Shown: piece after piece, positions 52,796-64,000 of the stretch
Numbering within the stretch: position 1 is the first letter of the stretch
Layout: the number at the start of each line of letters is the position of its first letter
Origin: Symsagittifera roscoffensis
Taxonomy: Eukaryota > Xenacoelomorpha > Acoela > Convolutidae
NCBI RefSeq assembly: GCF_963678635.1
Contig: NC_087063.1
Coordinates: 39,320,759 to 39,384,758, forward strand
Length of the DNA: 64,000 nt
Direction of reading: 5' to 3'
Program-made: the position numbers and the translations under genes
Notes under the pieces: model-generated
Told to the model about the DNA's origin: nothing
Databases searched by the model: none
The model's input: the letters and a program-made list of their open reading frames with translations, nothing else

Positions 52796-55700
52796 CCAAT
52801 AGTTCTGTTTGATAGAGTTGGGACAACACTATGGCGGTATAATTGTCTCAGGATCTGGAAACTGTCCTACTCCAGATCTCTTCTATCTGTAGGTCCACTA
52901 TCGATCCACTTCTTCGAGCTGCTTGTCATACGATTACTTCGCTGCGCTCTTAGTAAAGCAGAGAGCCTGTATCTCATCTTCAAAAATGTTCTCATAATTC
53001 ATAGCTGACCGCTCAGCTCACTTGACTGATGTGCGCTATCTTGCGTTGTGACGCTCCAAGTTTTTGCCGATGGCCTTGTCTCTTATTCAAAGGGCTCTAC
53101 GTCAATCCAGGTAGGTTCCTTCTGCGGTAGCAGACTCTTGGAACTTTTGACACTAGTCTAGATGTCATGATTGAAAGACGCAACCAAGACATAAAGGACA
53201 GACTAGATGGTCCCACGGATGTTAGATGTGGATCAAGAAACAGAAGAATGCAATTGAGGGATACAAGTAGAGAGCCTAGAGTGAAATTCAATGAACCGTC
53301 AAGTAGCGGATGAAATGGTGGGTCCACTGGAGAAAAGGGTAATTCGGCTAGCAACCATACTGGGAGTCACATGTTAAGGAATCCAATAAACGGCCACAGA
53401 GGCTCAACTGGCAGCACGCCAGCTTCGAACAATCGACCCACAAATCTAGTGGTAGAGATGGCTCCTCAGGATGGAATCACTCGAACCCTTGAGGGGCTCA
53501 ATCAAACAATTATGGCAGAAATGATTTTACCGAGCCTCAACTGACGGATTTTTACGATCACTTGTAAACGATAACGTGGTACACTCGAGATACTATGGCA
53601 AAAGCGACAGACTTTGAACCTTTAAATCGATCCCTAGAGATGAAGTCACTCCTAGAAATAGGGCTGCTACCTTATTACTATAAAATTACTAATTTTAATT
53701 CTGCTTTTGAACACTAGATTGATCGGTGATTGATCGACCCTTTCCCTCAACTACTAGCTTCTCATTATCCGAAAATGAATTGCGACGTTTTTAATTTCAA
53801 TTCAGGACATTTCAGGAAGCTAAAAATTGTTACAAAGTAAATTGTCTGGTTGAACTAGAGACCCTTCCATTTTCTTTCACTTCGCCGAAGAAGTTCCTTC
53901 TTCGCTACCGCAAAGGGTAGTTATTCCTCCCGTCAGCCTCTTGATTCGTGGGATCGTAATTGTACAATCGTTGCAGCTTGGAAGGTTTCTTTTGTTCGAA
54001 GATCTGATAGTTCGTTCGTCACGTTCGTGTTATCGTTTTCAACAGAAGCTGTCCTGTTTTTAAAAGCAAAAATCTTTTCTCTGATTTTCATGGTTTTCAG
54101 ATTTCGCAAAATACCAGAGTTGTCACGTGTCTTTACTTTGAATCGAAATTTAAAAAAAAAATCAATTAAAAGTAATTTTGCGTACTTTAGTTTCCCTTTC
54201 AAATAACATCGTTAATCGTCGTGACTGATTTATCTTACGGTCAATGTCTTCCAAGTGAAACTCTTACCTTCGAAATATATCGACGGCATTCTGGTCAAAT
54301 GGCGAATTTTCTTATGACATGGAACTGTGGGATCGATACCGCTTAAAGCCTTCTACCAAATTATCTCCCAACTCTAGATAGAAATCAGTACGCCACCCAT
54401 GGCTGAAATTTCAAGTACTCAAACCACCCGAACGCCGTTCAAAACAGTGTTGGGACGTTACGTAATCAGCATAGGGTTTTGTTGGACAGTGTGTATTTGA
54501 TCCATTTTGGATGGATTAACTAAAAACTCACCTCACCTCAACATAACTAGATAAAACACACTAACAAAATTGAATTCATGCACTCCTATTCAACTAGTAA
54601 TTCTGGAACTGTTTCCAGAAGCGATTAGGTAATGTAGGAACAACTGTAGAAGTTTTAAGTCAATATATAAACTATAACTCAGGTAGTTTTAACAAGTCGC
54701 TCAAGTAGCTTGTGAACCATTAGATTGCTTCAGTGGGCGACCCTTCCAATCAAGGTTCCTCATGCTAAATCTTTTGAACTTTCGTATCTACTCTCTGTGC
54801 TCTCTGTCAGGAAGAAGACAGCTCTACTCAAGTTTTATACCTACGGACATATTGCAAAAACCAATTTGAGAATCGCCTGAATTTCTATTGACGTTTCCCT
54901 ATTTGCTAAATCGGTTGTTCTGAGAAACTTGAGCATGACAAGGCTGGTTCGAAATTTTGAAAATTCAACTCGAGTCAAAAGCACATCAAATTTCTTTTGT
55001 ATGACCGATAAGCACAGAAAACGAAATCCAAAAAAATTGGACAGTCAATTTTTGACATTGAAATTGCAGACCCAATTTACAATCTCCGTTTGAAAAGAGA
55101 TTTGGCATCAATTATTGAAAGTAATCTGAAATTTAACCAGTCTTAAATCTAGTCTTCTCCAACACAAATCTAGCAATCTTTTTGTCACTCAAGTGTTTCA
55201 ATTATTGTTTCCAAAAACGAATTATGAAAACTTTTTAAGATGCGAGATCTTACATTTTTTTTCAATTGTGTTTCTGGAAACTTAGGTTTAAAAAAATCAC
55301 GACATTGGAACGTCTCAACCCTGTAGTATAAATGTCGATGGTTTGCATAACTGGCCTCATTTTTCTCCAAATCTCTTTTGTTTTTCGATTTTGAAGTTCC
55401 AATAGTTTTTCAGAACTTGGAACAAAAAATTGCCAAATTGAAAATACCATTCGTGTGATTGAGCACTCTCAGAGTACACTCAAAGATCTTGTACACTCAA
55501 AGATATTCCAATATAAGCCGCTATTTATTAGTTGTCGAAATTTATTAGCGTCGAAGCTGAGTTACACGCTAGTTTCATTTACTCTCTATTTCTGTTTTAA
55601 GTATTGATGTGTAACATTCGCCTGGAAGTACGTACCGACGGGTAAAAAAACTAGGTTCTAAAGCAACTGGCTAGAATCTAAACAGAGCTCATCTTGCTTT

Positions 55701-56515
55701 TAATTGTCTCTACCAAAGCCAGCTCAATGTGTGGTCCATGAACACCGGTTCGACAAAGCAATTAAAGGCTTTCGGCAAAACCGCGCAAATGATCTTAGTT
55801 ACATGCAAAAATCGTGAACTCATGGCTAAGTCTCAAAATTGCTAGACCACGAGGCCACATCTAAAAACAGGGCTACTATTTAATTATTATATTACTACTG
55901 TTTTTGTTCAGTAAATAGAAATCCTCATGTCCATCGGAGATGGATCAAGCCTTTCCTTCAAGTCCTAGCTTCTCATTATCTGAAAATGAATCTGGTGTTA
56001 AATTATTTCAATTCAGCACACTCCAGGAAGCTAAAAATGTTGACCTAACCTACCTAAAATGTTAACCCTACCTAAATATACTCTCCACTCAATCTTTACT
56101 AAATAAATAGTATCCAAAAACACTAACTAAAGTCATAATGCGAATATAAAAACGCAGCAAATTTTAATTCAAACTATTCAAATTTTTTTCTTCCATCAAG
56201 TTTCAATTTCAAGCTTAGTTAGCTTGGTTGTTCATTTGAATTTTCCTCACAAAAACAATTCTGAGTTTAAAGATCCTCCTTTTTTACATCTTTGCTCACT
56301 TGTTTATTTTAATTTTTATCATTTTGAAGTTTTAAAACTTCTGAATTCTTCTTGTCGTTCTCTTTTTGCATCATGTCATCCGGCTATTGTCACTGTTCCA
56401 TCTCCTCCTCCAGCAACATCGACTTTGTGTCTTCAGTTTTTGTGTCTTGAAACACATCGATAGCCATTCTGACACTGTTGGAGGCAATCCTCTAACACCT
56501 CTGCTCTTCTACTTG
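52574..56515 (+). repeat. Tandem unit A, about 3.9 kb
   Basis: Begins CTAGCCATCCATCCATCTAG and ends CTGCTCTTCTACTTG; highly similar to unit B (56541-60955). It contains no intact gene. Within it 53630-54230 and 55600-56060 are related to each other and to repeat family A at 36 kb. Compared with unit B it lacks about 380 bp (equivalent to 60119-60506) and a 29-bp segment near 54927. Its last 0.4 kb corresponds to the 3' end of the large retroelement (42890-43280). Confidence 0.85.
53160..53560 (+). pseudogene. Gag-like coding remnant in unit A
   Basis: Plus-strand reading gives IERRNQDIKDRLDGPTDVR, RMQLRDTSREPRVKFNE, a stop, and SNHTGSHMLRNPINGHRGS..NNRPTNLVVEMAPQDGITRTLEGLN. The same string with few changes occurs at 57127-57520. 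It is hydrophilic, like a Gag or ORF1 linker, but there is no motif to name it. Confidence 0.35.
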
Positions 56516-56540
56516 ATCGGGCCAGTTTGACCAATGAAAT

Positions 56541-59500
56541 CTAGCCATCCATCCATCTAGATATCCTTCCGTCCCAAATCTATTCATATAGCCATTCATG
56601 CATCCATTCAGCCGTCGATGGTTGATATAGCAATCAATCTGACTAGCGGTATCTGCGTCAAACAACCTATACGTCCATCCATCGTTCCACCAGGCCATCC
56701 ATCCCACAAGCCATCCCAGCACCTGGCCATCCATCCTTTGAGTCATCTCTCACTCTTGCCATCCAATAGTTCTGCTTGATAGAGTTGGGACAACACTATT
56801 ACGGTATAATTGTCTCAGGATCTGGAAAATGTCCTACTCCAGATCTCTTCTATCTGTAGGTCCACTATCGATCCACTTCTTCGAGCTGCTTGTCATACCA
56901 TTACTTCGCTGCGCTCTTAGTAAAGCAGAGAGTCTGTATCTAATCTTCAAATATGTTCTCATAATTCATAGTTGACCGCTCAGCTCACTTGAATGATGTG
57001 CGCTATCTTGCATTGTGACGCTCCAAGTTTTTGCCAATGGCCTTATCTCTTATTCAAATGGCTCTACGTCAATCCTGGCAGCTTCCTTCTGCGGTAGCAG
57101 ACTCTTGGAACTTTTGACACTAGTCTAGATGTCATGATGGAAAGACGCACTCATGACATAATGGACAGACTAGATGGTCCCACGGATGTTAGAAGTGGAT
57201 CAAGAAACAGAAGAATGCAATTGAGAGATACAAGTAGAGAGCCTAGAGTGAAATTCAACGAACTGTCAAGCAGCCGATGAAATGGTGGATCCACTGGAGA
57301 AAAGGGTAATTCGGCTAGCAACCATACTGGGAGTCACATGTTAAGGAATCCAATAAACGGCCACAGAGGCTCAATTGGCAGCACGCCAGCTTCGAACAAT
57401 CGACCCACAAATCTAGTGGTAGAGGTGGCTCCTCAGGATGGAATCACTCGAACCCTTGAGGGGCTCAATCGAACATTTATGACAGAAATGATTTTCCCGA
57501 GCCTCAACTGACGGATTTTTACGATCACTTGTCAACGATCACGTGGTACACTCGAGATACTATGGCAAAAGCGACAGACTTTGATTCTTTAAATCGATCC
57601 CTAGAGATGAAGTCACTTCTAGAAATAGGGCTGCTTCATTATTACTATAAAATTACTAATTTTAATTCTGCTTTTGAACACTAGATTGATTGGTGATTGA
57701 TCGAGCCTTTCCCTCAACTACTAGCTTCTCATTATCTGAAAATGAATTGCGACGTTTTTAATTTCAATTCAGGACATTTGAGGAAGCTAAAAATTGTTAC
57801 AAAGTAAATTGTCTGGTTGAACAAGAGACCCTTCCGTTTTCTTTCACTTGCCCGAAGAAGTTCCTTCTTCGCTACCGCAAAGGGTAGTTATTCCTCCCGT
57901 CAGCCTCTTGATTCGTGGGATCGTAATTGTACAATCGTTGCAGCTTGGAAGGTTTCTTTTGTTCGAAGATCTGATAGTTCGTTCGTCACGTTCGTGTTAT
58001 CGTTTTCAACAGAAGCTGTCCTGTTTTTAAAAGCAAAAATGTTTTCTCTGATTTTCATGGTTTTCAGGTTTTGCAAAATACCAGAGTTGTCACGTGCCTT
58101 TACTTTGAATCGAAATTTAAAAAAAAATCAATTAAAAGTAATTTTGCGTACTTTAGTTTACCTTTCAAATAACATCGTTAATCGTCGTGACTGATTTATC
58201 TTACGGTCAATGTCTTCCGAGTGAAACTCTTATCTTCGAAATATAGCGACGGCATTCTGGTCAAATGGCGAATTTTCTTATGACATGGAACTGTGGGATC
58301 GATACCGCTTAAAGCCTTCTACCAAATTATCTCCCAACTCTAGATAGAAATCAGTACGCCACCCTTGGCTGAAATTTTAAGTACTCAAACCACCCGAACG
58401 CCGTTCAAAACAGTGTTGGGACGTTACGTAATCAGCATAGGGTTTTGTTGGACAGTGTGTATTTGATCCATTTCGGATGGATCAACTAAAAACTCACCTC
58501 ACCTCAACATAACTAGATAAAACACACTAACAAAATTGAATTCATGTACTCCTATTGAACTAGTAATTCTGGAACTGATTCTGGAAGCGATTAGGTAATG
58601 TAGGAACAACTGTAGAAATTTTAAGTCAATATATAAACTATAAGTCAGGTAGTTTTAACAAGTCGCTCAAGTAGCTTTTGAACCATTAGATTGCTTCAGT
58701 GGGCGACCCTTCCAGTCAAGGTTCCTCATGCTAAATCTTTTCAACTTTCGTATCTACTCTCTGTGCTCTCTGTCAGGAAGAAGACAGCTCTACTCAAGTG
58801 TTATGCCTACGGACATATTGCAAAAACCAATTTGAGACCCGCCTGAATTTCTATTGACGTTTCCCTATTTGCTAAATCGGTTGTTCTGATGCTTGGCTTA
58901 TTATTTCAGCTTCCCTGAGAAACTTGAGCATGACAAGGCTGGTTCGAAATTTTGAAGGTTCAACTCGAGTCAAAAGCAGATCAACTTTCTTTCGTATGAC
59001 CGATAAGCACAGAAAACGAAATCCAAAAAAATTGGACAGTCAATTTGTGACATTGAAATTGCAGACCCAATTTACAATCTTGAACCAAAGGAAGTAAAAA
59101 GATTTAAACCGTTTGAAAAGAGATTTGGCATCATTAATTGAAAGTAATCTGAAACTTTATCCAGTCTTAAATCTAGTCTTCTCCAACACAAATCTAGCAA
59201 TCTTTTTGTCAGTGTACTCAGGTGTTTCAATTATTGTCTCCAAAAACGAATTTTGAAAACTTTTTACTTTGCGAGATCTTACGTTTTTTTTTCAATTTTG
59301 TTTTTCAATTTTGTTTCTGGAAACTTAGGTTTGAAAAAATCACGACAATTGAACGTTTTATGTTTTAAAAAAATCACGACATTTGAACGTCTCAATCCTG
59401 TCGTATAAATGTCGATGGTTTGCATAACTGGCCTCATTTTTCTCCAAATCTCTTTTGTTTTTCGATTTTGAAGTTCCAATAGTTTTTCAGAACTTGGAAC

Positions 59501-60955
59501 AAAAAATTGCCAAATTGAAAATACCATTCGTGTGATTGAGCACTCTCAGAGTACACTCAAAGATCTTGTACACTCAAAGATATTCCAATATAAGCCGCTT
59601 TTTATTAGTTGTCGAAATTTATTAGCGTCGAAGTTGAGTTACACGCTAGTTTCATTTACTCTCTATTTCTGTTTTAAGTATTGATGTGCAGCATTCGCCT
59701 GGAAGTACGTACCGACGGGGAAAAAAACTAGGTTCTAAAGCAACTGGCTAGAATCTAAACAGAGCTCATCTTGCTTTTAATTGACTCTACCAAAGCCAGC
59801 TCAATGTGTGGTCCATGAACACCGGTTCGACAAAGCAATTAAAGGCTTTCGGCAAAACCGCGCAAATGATCTTAGTTACATGCAAAAATTGTGAACTCAT
59901 GGCTAAGTCTCAAAATTGCTAGACCACGAGGCCACATCTAAAAACAGGGCTACTATTTAATTATTATATTACTACTGTTTTTGTTCAGTAAATAGAAATC
60001 CTCATGTCCATCGGAGATGGATCAAGCCTTTCTTTCAAGTCCTAGCTTCTCATTATCTGAAAATGAATCTGGTGTTAATTTATTTCAATTCAGCACACTC
60101 CAGGAAGCTAAAAATGTTGAAATATAGTTCACATTCTTTTTTCGACACCCTTCCGGAATCCTGAATCCGGACGACGATCTGTCTTCTCGTCGATCACAAA
60201 GGGAAGTGAAGTCATCCCGTTAGTCCTTCTTATTGTCGGGAATCGCTCAGTAACGATTGTAGCTGCATATATATTAATGTCTTCGACTGCAGTTCTCTCG
60301 TCGCTACTTTTCTTGCACGTCTCGTTTTTATCAGCGGAAGTCGTTGTTCTGTTTTTCGCGCTCTTCAGTTGTCGCAAAAAATAGAACTTCTACGTGTCAT
60401 GCGCGCCGAATTTGAAAAATTAAAAAAATTTCCGTCAATTGAAATTGACTCCTTCGAAAACGTTCGCTCGAAGACGGCTCCAAATAAAAAAAATTGCTTA
60501 GATGTGCCCTACCTAAATATACTCTCCACTCAATCTTTACTAAATAAATAGTTTCCAAAAACACTAACTAAAGTCATAATGCGAATATAAAAATGCAGCA
60601 AATTTTAATTCAAACTATTCAAATTTTTTCTTTCATCAAGTTTCAATTTCAAGCTTAGTTAGCTTGGTTGTTCATTTGAATTTTCCTCACAAAAACAATT
60701 CTGAGTTTAAAGATCCTCCTTTTTTAAATCTTTGTTCACTTGTTCATTTTATTTTTCATCATTTTGAAGTTTTAAAACTTCTGAATTCTTCTAGTCGTTC
60801 TCTTTTTGCATCTTGTCATCCGGCTATTGTCACTGTTCCATCTCCTCCTCCAGCGACATCGACTTTGTGTCTTCAGTTTTTGTGTCTTGAAACACATCGA
60901 TAGCCATTCTGACACTATTGGAGGCAATCCTCCAACACCTCTGCTCTTCTACTTG
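56541..60955 (+). repeat. Tandem unit B, about 4.4 kb
   Basis: Second copy of unit A at an offset of about 3,967 bp, separated from it by only 25 bp (ATCGGGCCAGTTTGACCAATGAAAT). Extra segments relative to A are 58891-58919, about 59290-59370 and 60119-60506. Its right end runs directly into the large-element remnant at 60956. Because unit A's right end jumps back to the unit start, the pair looks like a tandem duplication rather than two insertions. Confidence 0.85.
59650..60480 (+). repeat. Dispersed repeat family A, in unit B
   Basis: CATTCGCCTGGAAGTACGTACCGACGG, CTCTACCAAAGCCAGC, TAGACCACGAGGCCACATCTAAAAACAGGGC, GTTTTTGTTCAGTAAATA, TCCATCGGAGATGGATCAAGCC, CTAGCTTCTCATTATC are shared with 36960-36080 (opposite strand). 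In unit A it corresponds to 55600-56060, truncated. Confidence 0.6.
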
Positions 60956-62125
60956 TTGTTTTAAACAAGGTAGATTGTCTACATTAGTTTCAAAGTTTCT
61001 GCAGAAGCTTTTGTGGAAGCACACTGTCACATTTTTCTCCAGATCTTTCTTCAACATTTAGTTGATTTCTTTTCCGTTATAATCAAACGTTATCAACGTT
61101 TTTTTGTCACTGCAGTAGTACTACTTTCCGATGCGTCACGAAGGCTCGCTTGAAAATTTCCGGTTCTATGTCCCTCTGATACGAACTGTACATTCTGCTG
61201 TGCTCCGACATATGGTTTTGGCATACTTGTACAACCAGGCAGTCATGTTGGCTCTGAACCATGGCATCAGTCTTCATCTGGCCTATATTTTCTTTACTTC
61301 CATCGGAAAGTCCAAAATTTTGCGCATCGTCTCAAATTGATACAAATCTTTTATATAGTCAAGTTCTTAGTCGGTGCTTCCTGTCGGTTGTGCTCTTTAA
61401 TATGAGCTTCCAGCCATCTAATCACCAACGTAACTCCAAATATCAGTATCATTATGTGCTGTGATGAGTCTGGTAAAGGCGTGGAGAGCAGCTCTCCAGA
61501 TTCCCGTATCAACACCAGCTTAGTTCGCCCAGGATATTACCATGATTGTAGCAAACAATGGCATGGGAACACATCAGGTGTTAACACGTTGTTGCTCCAA
61601 TTTCGCTTCCCTGACACTTCCACCAGTGGTTCCACTTTTATCATCACTCGGTAGATCTTGTCACTATCGTCTACTGCATTATAATCCGTTGTTGTTGATT
61701 CTTTCTGCTTCTGTCTTTCAAAATCACTAAAATTCTCACTAGCATATCCCATGAAATTCTTTCCGAGTGTCGGTTTTTTCTAGAACTGCGACGAACATCT
61801 TACAAAGTAACTCATAAGACTTCTCCGACATTCTCCCAAGCCTTACACATTTTGGCAGTGAGAAAGCTCGATCCACGATTGTCCTTTACATCAACTGCCA
61901 CGAGGTTTGCTGGATATCGGCTTTTGCGCATTGGAGATATTGTCGATGCTACTAGGTAACAGCAGCTTCCCAGTTATTGTCAACTTTGGCCTCACATTCA
62001 TGACTGTCAGTGCAGCCTCCGGCAGGTCTGCTTTCCCTTTCCATAATGGTTGCCGCCAGGTCCAACTCGACCCACTCTTTCTCGAATTGTCCAGGTTTTG
62101 GAGTAGCTGCGTTTAGCAAACTTCT
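60956..62125 (-). pseudogene. Large retroelement, second copy, 3' part
   Basis: Matches 43.2-45.9 kb in order: GTTAACACGTTGTTGCTCCAATTTCGC (61581) versus 43875-43905, and TCTCGAATTGTCCAGGTTTTGGAGTAGC (62083) versus 45868-45895. The reading frame is broken throughout. On the minus strand it continues from 63060 after interruption by a LINE. Confidence 0.5.
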
Positions 62126-62166
62126 CCTCATTGACTCATCCGCATATGTGAACTGCGTATACCCCA

Positions 62167-62551
62167 AGCCACTGCTCTCGAAGGCGACGGACCTGAGACT
62201 TCCGATCTCATCCTCACTTTGGACTCCCTCAGGCGCCCGATCAAGATCCATGGGATTCCAGGCCACATGGGTATCCCAGGACCCCGAACTTTTGCATAGC
62301 GCCAGCATCAAAGGCAGGGCTATCACCTCGTCCTTTGAAGAAGAAAAAGAAGCTTTCGGAGCAGCGCTGAATTGAATAGAAGACTCCAACTGCGACCGCG
62401 ACACCGTCATCATGATCTGCACTGACAGCCAGTCCCTAGCCACTGCTCTCGAAGGCGACGGACCTAAGACTTCCGATATCAGCCTCACTTTGGACTCCCT
62501 CAGGCACGCGATCAAGATACAATGGATTCCAGGCCACATGGGTATCCCAGG
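62167..62551 (+). repeat. 114-bp direct duplication within the LINE RNase H
   Basis: 62167-62280 repeats 62438-62551 (AGCCACTGCTCTCGAAGGCG...GGGTATCCCAGG) with about seven differences. The first copy lies before the domain's Glu motif, so it is out of place, probably created at the 5' junction by template switching. Confidence 0.8.
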
Positions 62552-63016
62552 TAATGAGCTGGCCGACAGAGCAGCCAACAAGGCATGTAACCTCACAGAT
62601 GAATCGGAACCAATCACTCTGAAACGTGCGATTTCTACAATTAAACGATCTTTCAAAAATTCTCCCCCCGACATCCCCGGACGGCTGCAACCTATGCAAA
62701 TCTGTCTGCATAACGAGACGAAAAAGCGATTCTTAGCCGCAAAGACGCTCTGATGATTGCGCTCTTGAGATCTGGCCACATCTTGAAGTTGGCCACCTAT
62801 CGGCACTTCATGAACCCAGCCGAAGACCCCACCTGTCCGAAATGTCACGAAGCCCCGGAAACGCTGGAACACTGGTTACCTGAATGTCCCGGAACATTAG
62901 CAGCAATACAAGAAATTTTTAGCACAAGTGACGTGGGACTAGCCATCCTATCTCAAGATCCACACGGAACCTTGGTGCTGGCGAAAAGATGCCTTTATGA
63001 GCTCCCTTCGGAATAA
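62290..63016 (+). pseudogene. LINE RNase H domain and C-terminal zinc knuckle
   Basis: Frame: GRAITSSFEEEKEAFGAALN (catalytic Glu), one TGA in place of a likely Trp, IEDSNCDRDTVIMICTDSQSLATAL (Asp), IQWIPGHMGIPGNELADRAANKA (Asp and the His-containing loop). After a small frameshift at about 62750 come IALLRSGHILKLATYRHF and CPKCHEAPETLEHWLPECP (C-x2-C..H..C). This is the 3' half of an I/Jockey/Ingi-type LINE with RNase H. The first Asp (TDGS) is missing because the copy is truncated. Inactive. Confidence 0.8.
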
Positions 63017-63059
63017 CCACAATCAACAACAACAACAACAACAACAACAACAACGGCAG

Positions 63060-64000
63060 CAAGGGTCCATCGACTCAAAGAACTTTGCCATCGTTCTCCC
63101 GTTAGTTTCAGCCTGGGAGTGTGTACTACGGAATCTGATCCGAGGAACATTCTACGGACCAGGAAGAACTCTGTTATCTCTTCCGGTAGCCTCTTGTAAT
63201 CGCTCCAGTTTTCGGTATATTACCTCAGCTTCTGGTATGAGGCTATTAGTTGAGGAATTCTTGTTATCTCGTTATTTATTTTATTGTGAGGTCGCAAATT
63301 CCTTAGCCTCTGTGCACTTCACTCATTCGATCGCTGAAGTGCAAACTGAAATTGAACTCCGTCATATTGGCTCTGCTACTTTCGCAAACAGCAAATCTCA
63401 AATTTTTGCTCATCGCTTCAAGTAGCCCAATCTGCTTGCACCAATTGATTCTGCTCCCGTACACCACAGGCAGGTACAACACCGACCTCCTGTAGGCTTC
63501 TAGTTTTGCCTCGGGGAACGCGAACGTCTCGGCAGGACCATATATCACCGTCACAAACTGGCACACAATCCTGAACAAAGCTAAGGGATCTGTCCTCATA
63601 CATAACGTCGCACGTCCTCCTCTTTTTCAATCGTCTTATCTTCTCCTGTGCCAAAACAATTCTGTTGCAACAATTATTGAATTAGGGTGTGTTTCAAGTC
63701 CTGCATTTTAGTGCAAGAGGCTGTAGACGTTTTCTGGTCGTTTTTTCTACATTTTCCCTCATTTGTTCGGGCTAACGGGTTAAAGTCATAAATTCTCCCA
63801 GATTTACATGTTTATGGCTATCAGTGTCAGGATTCCGTCCAGGCGGAGATTCTTCTGCATTCATTCGGTCAGCAGCACGGCTGGTCCTTTTCTGAAGTTT
63901 TCTGATCAGAACGTCACAAACAGTCCCAGGACCACCATGATGGTCAATTCCCGTATTAGATAGCGAGAGAGTCCGGGTACGCGGTCGATCCTGCTCCCAA
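63060..64000 (-). pseudogene. Large retroelement, second copy, upstream part (runs off the window)
   Basis: GGTCCATCGACTCAAAGAACTTTGCCATCG..CCGTTAGTTTC matches 45930-45970. The minus frame 63599-63303 matches 46574-46347 at protein level. It continues to the window end without another recognised domain. The SGNH and integrase equivalents would lie beyond 64000. Confidence 0.5.

Larger units (their letters stand above)
62126..63055 (+). mobile_element. LINE 3' end with RNase H and (CAA)n tail
   Basis: This segment separates two parts of the large-element copy that are adjacent at 45.90-45.95 kb, so it is an insertion. It ends with a stop (TAA at 63014) and a (CAA)n tract at 63021-63051. The left boundary (62125-62160) is approximate and I cannot fix a target duplication. 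It contains an internal 114-bp duplication. Confidence 0.7.

Noticed and set aside
52170-56746. Trp/Asp/Gly-rich and Ser/His-rich frames (for example 52558-52779 and 56492-56746 minus)
   Set aside because: They are readings of the degenerate CATC minisatellite and carry no domain.
61952-62872. 306-codon minus-strand ORF
   Set aside because: It is antisense to the RNase H LINE and spans its junction with another element, so it is not a gene.
62997-63425. Polyglutamine protein
   Set aside because: The Gln run is the (CAA)n tail of the LINE read in frame, and the rest is antisense to the large element.

Overview
This window looks like AT-rich, gene-poor, repeat-dense nuclear DNA from an invertebrate animal. 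It has one spliced GT-AG host gene, one intronless nuclear gene for a mitochondrial assembly factor, and a dense, nested set of metazoan-type retroelements: an Ingi-like LINE, a GIY-YIG Penelope-like element, a LINE with a restriction-like endonuclease, Ty3/gypsy pieces and hAT-like MITEs. I see no bacterial operons, CRISPR array or rRNA. The species cannot be named from sequence alone.

Host genes. Two cellular genes are well supported, both on the minus strand. An archaemetzincin (AMZ2-like) gene lies at about 6.83-10.16 kb in four visible exons whose splice phases all agree. An intronless SDHAF2 (succinate dehydrogenase assembly factor 2) gene lies at 23.31-23.73 kb.

Layout. 0.5-6.05 kb: a satellite of about 170 bp per unit, split by a full-length 4.77-kb Ingi-like LINE (831-5600) with a 12-bp target-site duplication (TSD), a 2A peptide and zinc fingers; a LINE fragment follows at 6.06-6.43 kb. 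6.8-10.2 kb: AMZ2-like gene with a MITE in an intron. 10.5-19 kb: non-coding repeats, including a 2.2-2.5 kb direct duplication (12.6-14.8 and 15.4-17.9 kb) and a GGATTATAAT array. 19.4-22.0 kb: decayed reverse-transcriptase element. 23.3-23.7 kb: SDHAF2. 24.1-37.6 kb: a nest of insertions. A PHD-RT-RLE LINE (24.86-33.7 kb) is split by a Penelope-like element (25313-30991, 12-bp TSD), which is itself split by a 1.1-kb LINE (26049-27158, 6-bp TSD). To the right, a second copy of the RLE LINE (34352-35567, 14-bp TSD) sits inside another LINE, which sits inside an older Penelope terminal repeat. 38.7-39.5 kb: a further Penelope fragment. 40.9-42.9 kb: decayed Ty3/gypsy pol. 42.9-52.2 kb: minus-strand remnant of a large retroelement with an integrase and, downstream of it, an SGNH-hydrolase-like region and further unrecognised coding remnants. 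52.57-60.96 kb: two tandem non-coding units of about 4 kb. 60.96-64 kb: a second partial copy of the large element, interrupted by a LINE 3' end with RNase H and a (CAA)n tail.

How parts relate. The TSDs and frame restoration give a relative order of insertion in the 24-37 kb nest: Penelope landed in an existing RLE LINE, then the small LINE landed in Penelope. Most mobile coding regions carry frameshifts or stops, so this is largely a graveyard. The Ingi-like LINE, the Penelope-like element and the two RLE-LINE copies are the least decayed. The observations I rate highest are the PHD finger inside the Penelope RT, the hammerhead-like core in its terminal repeats, the 2A peptide of the Ingi-like LINE, and the SGNH-like region downstream of an integrase.
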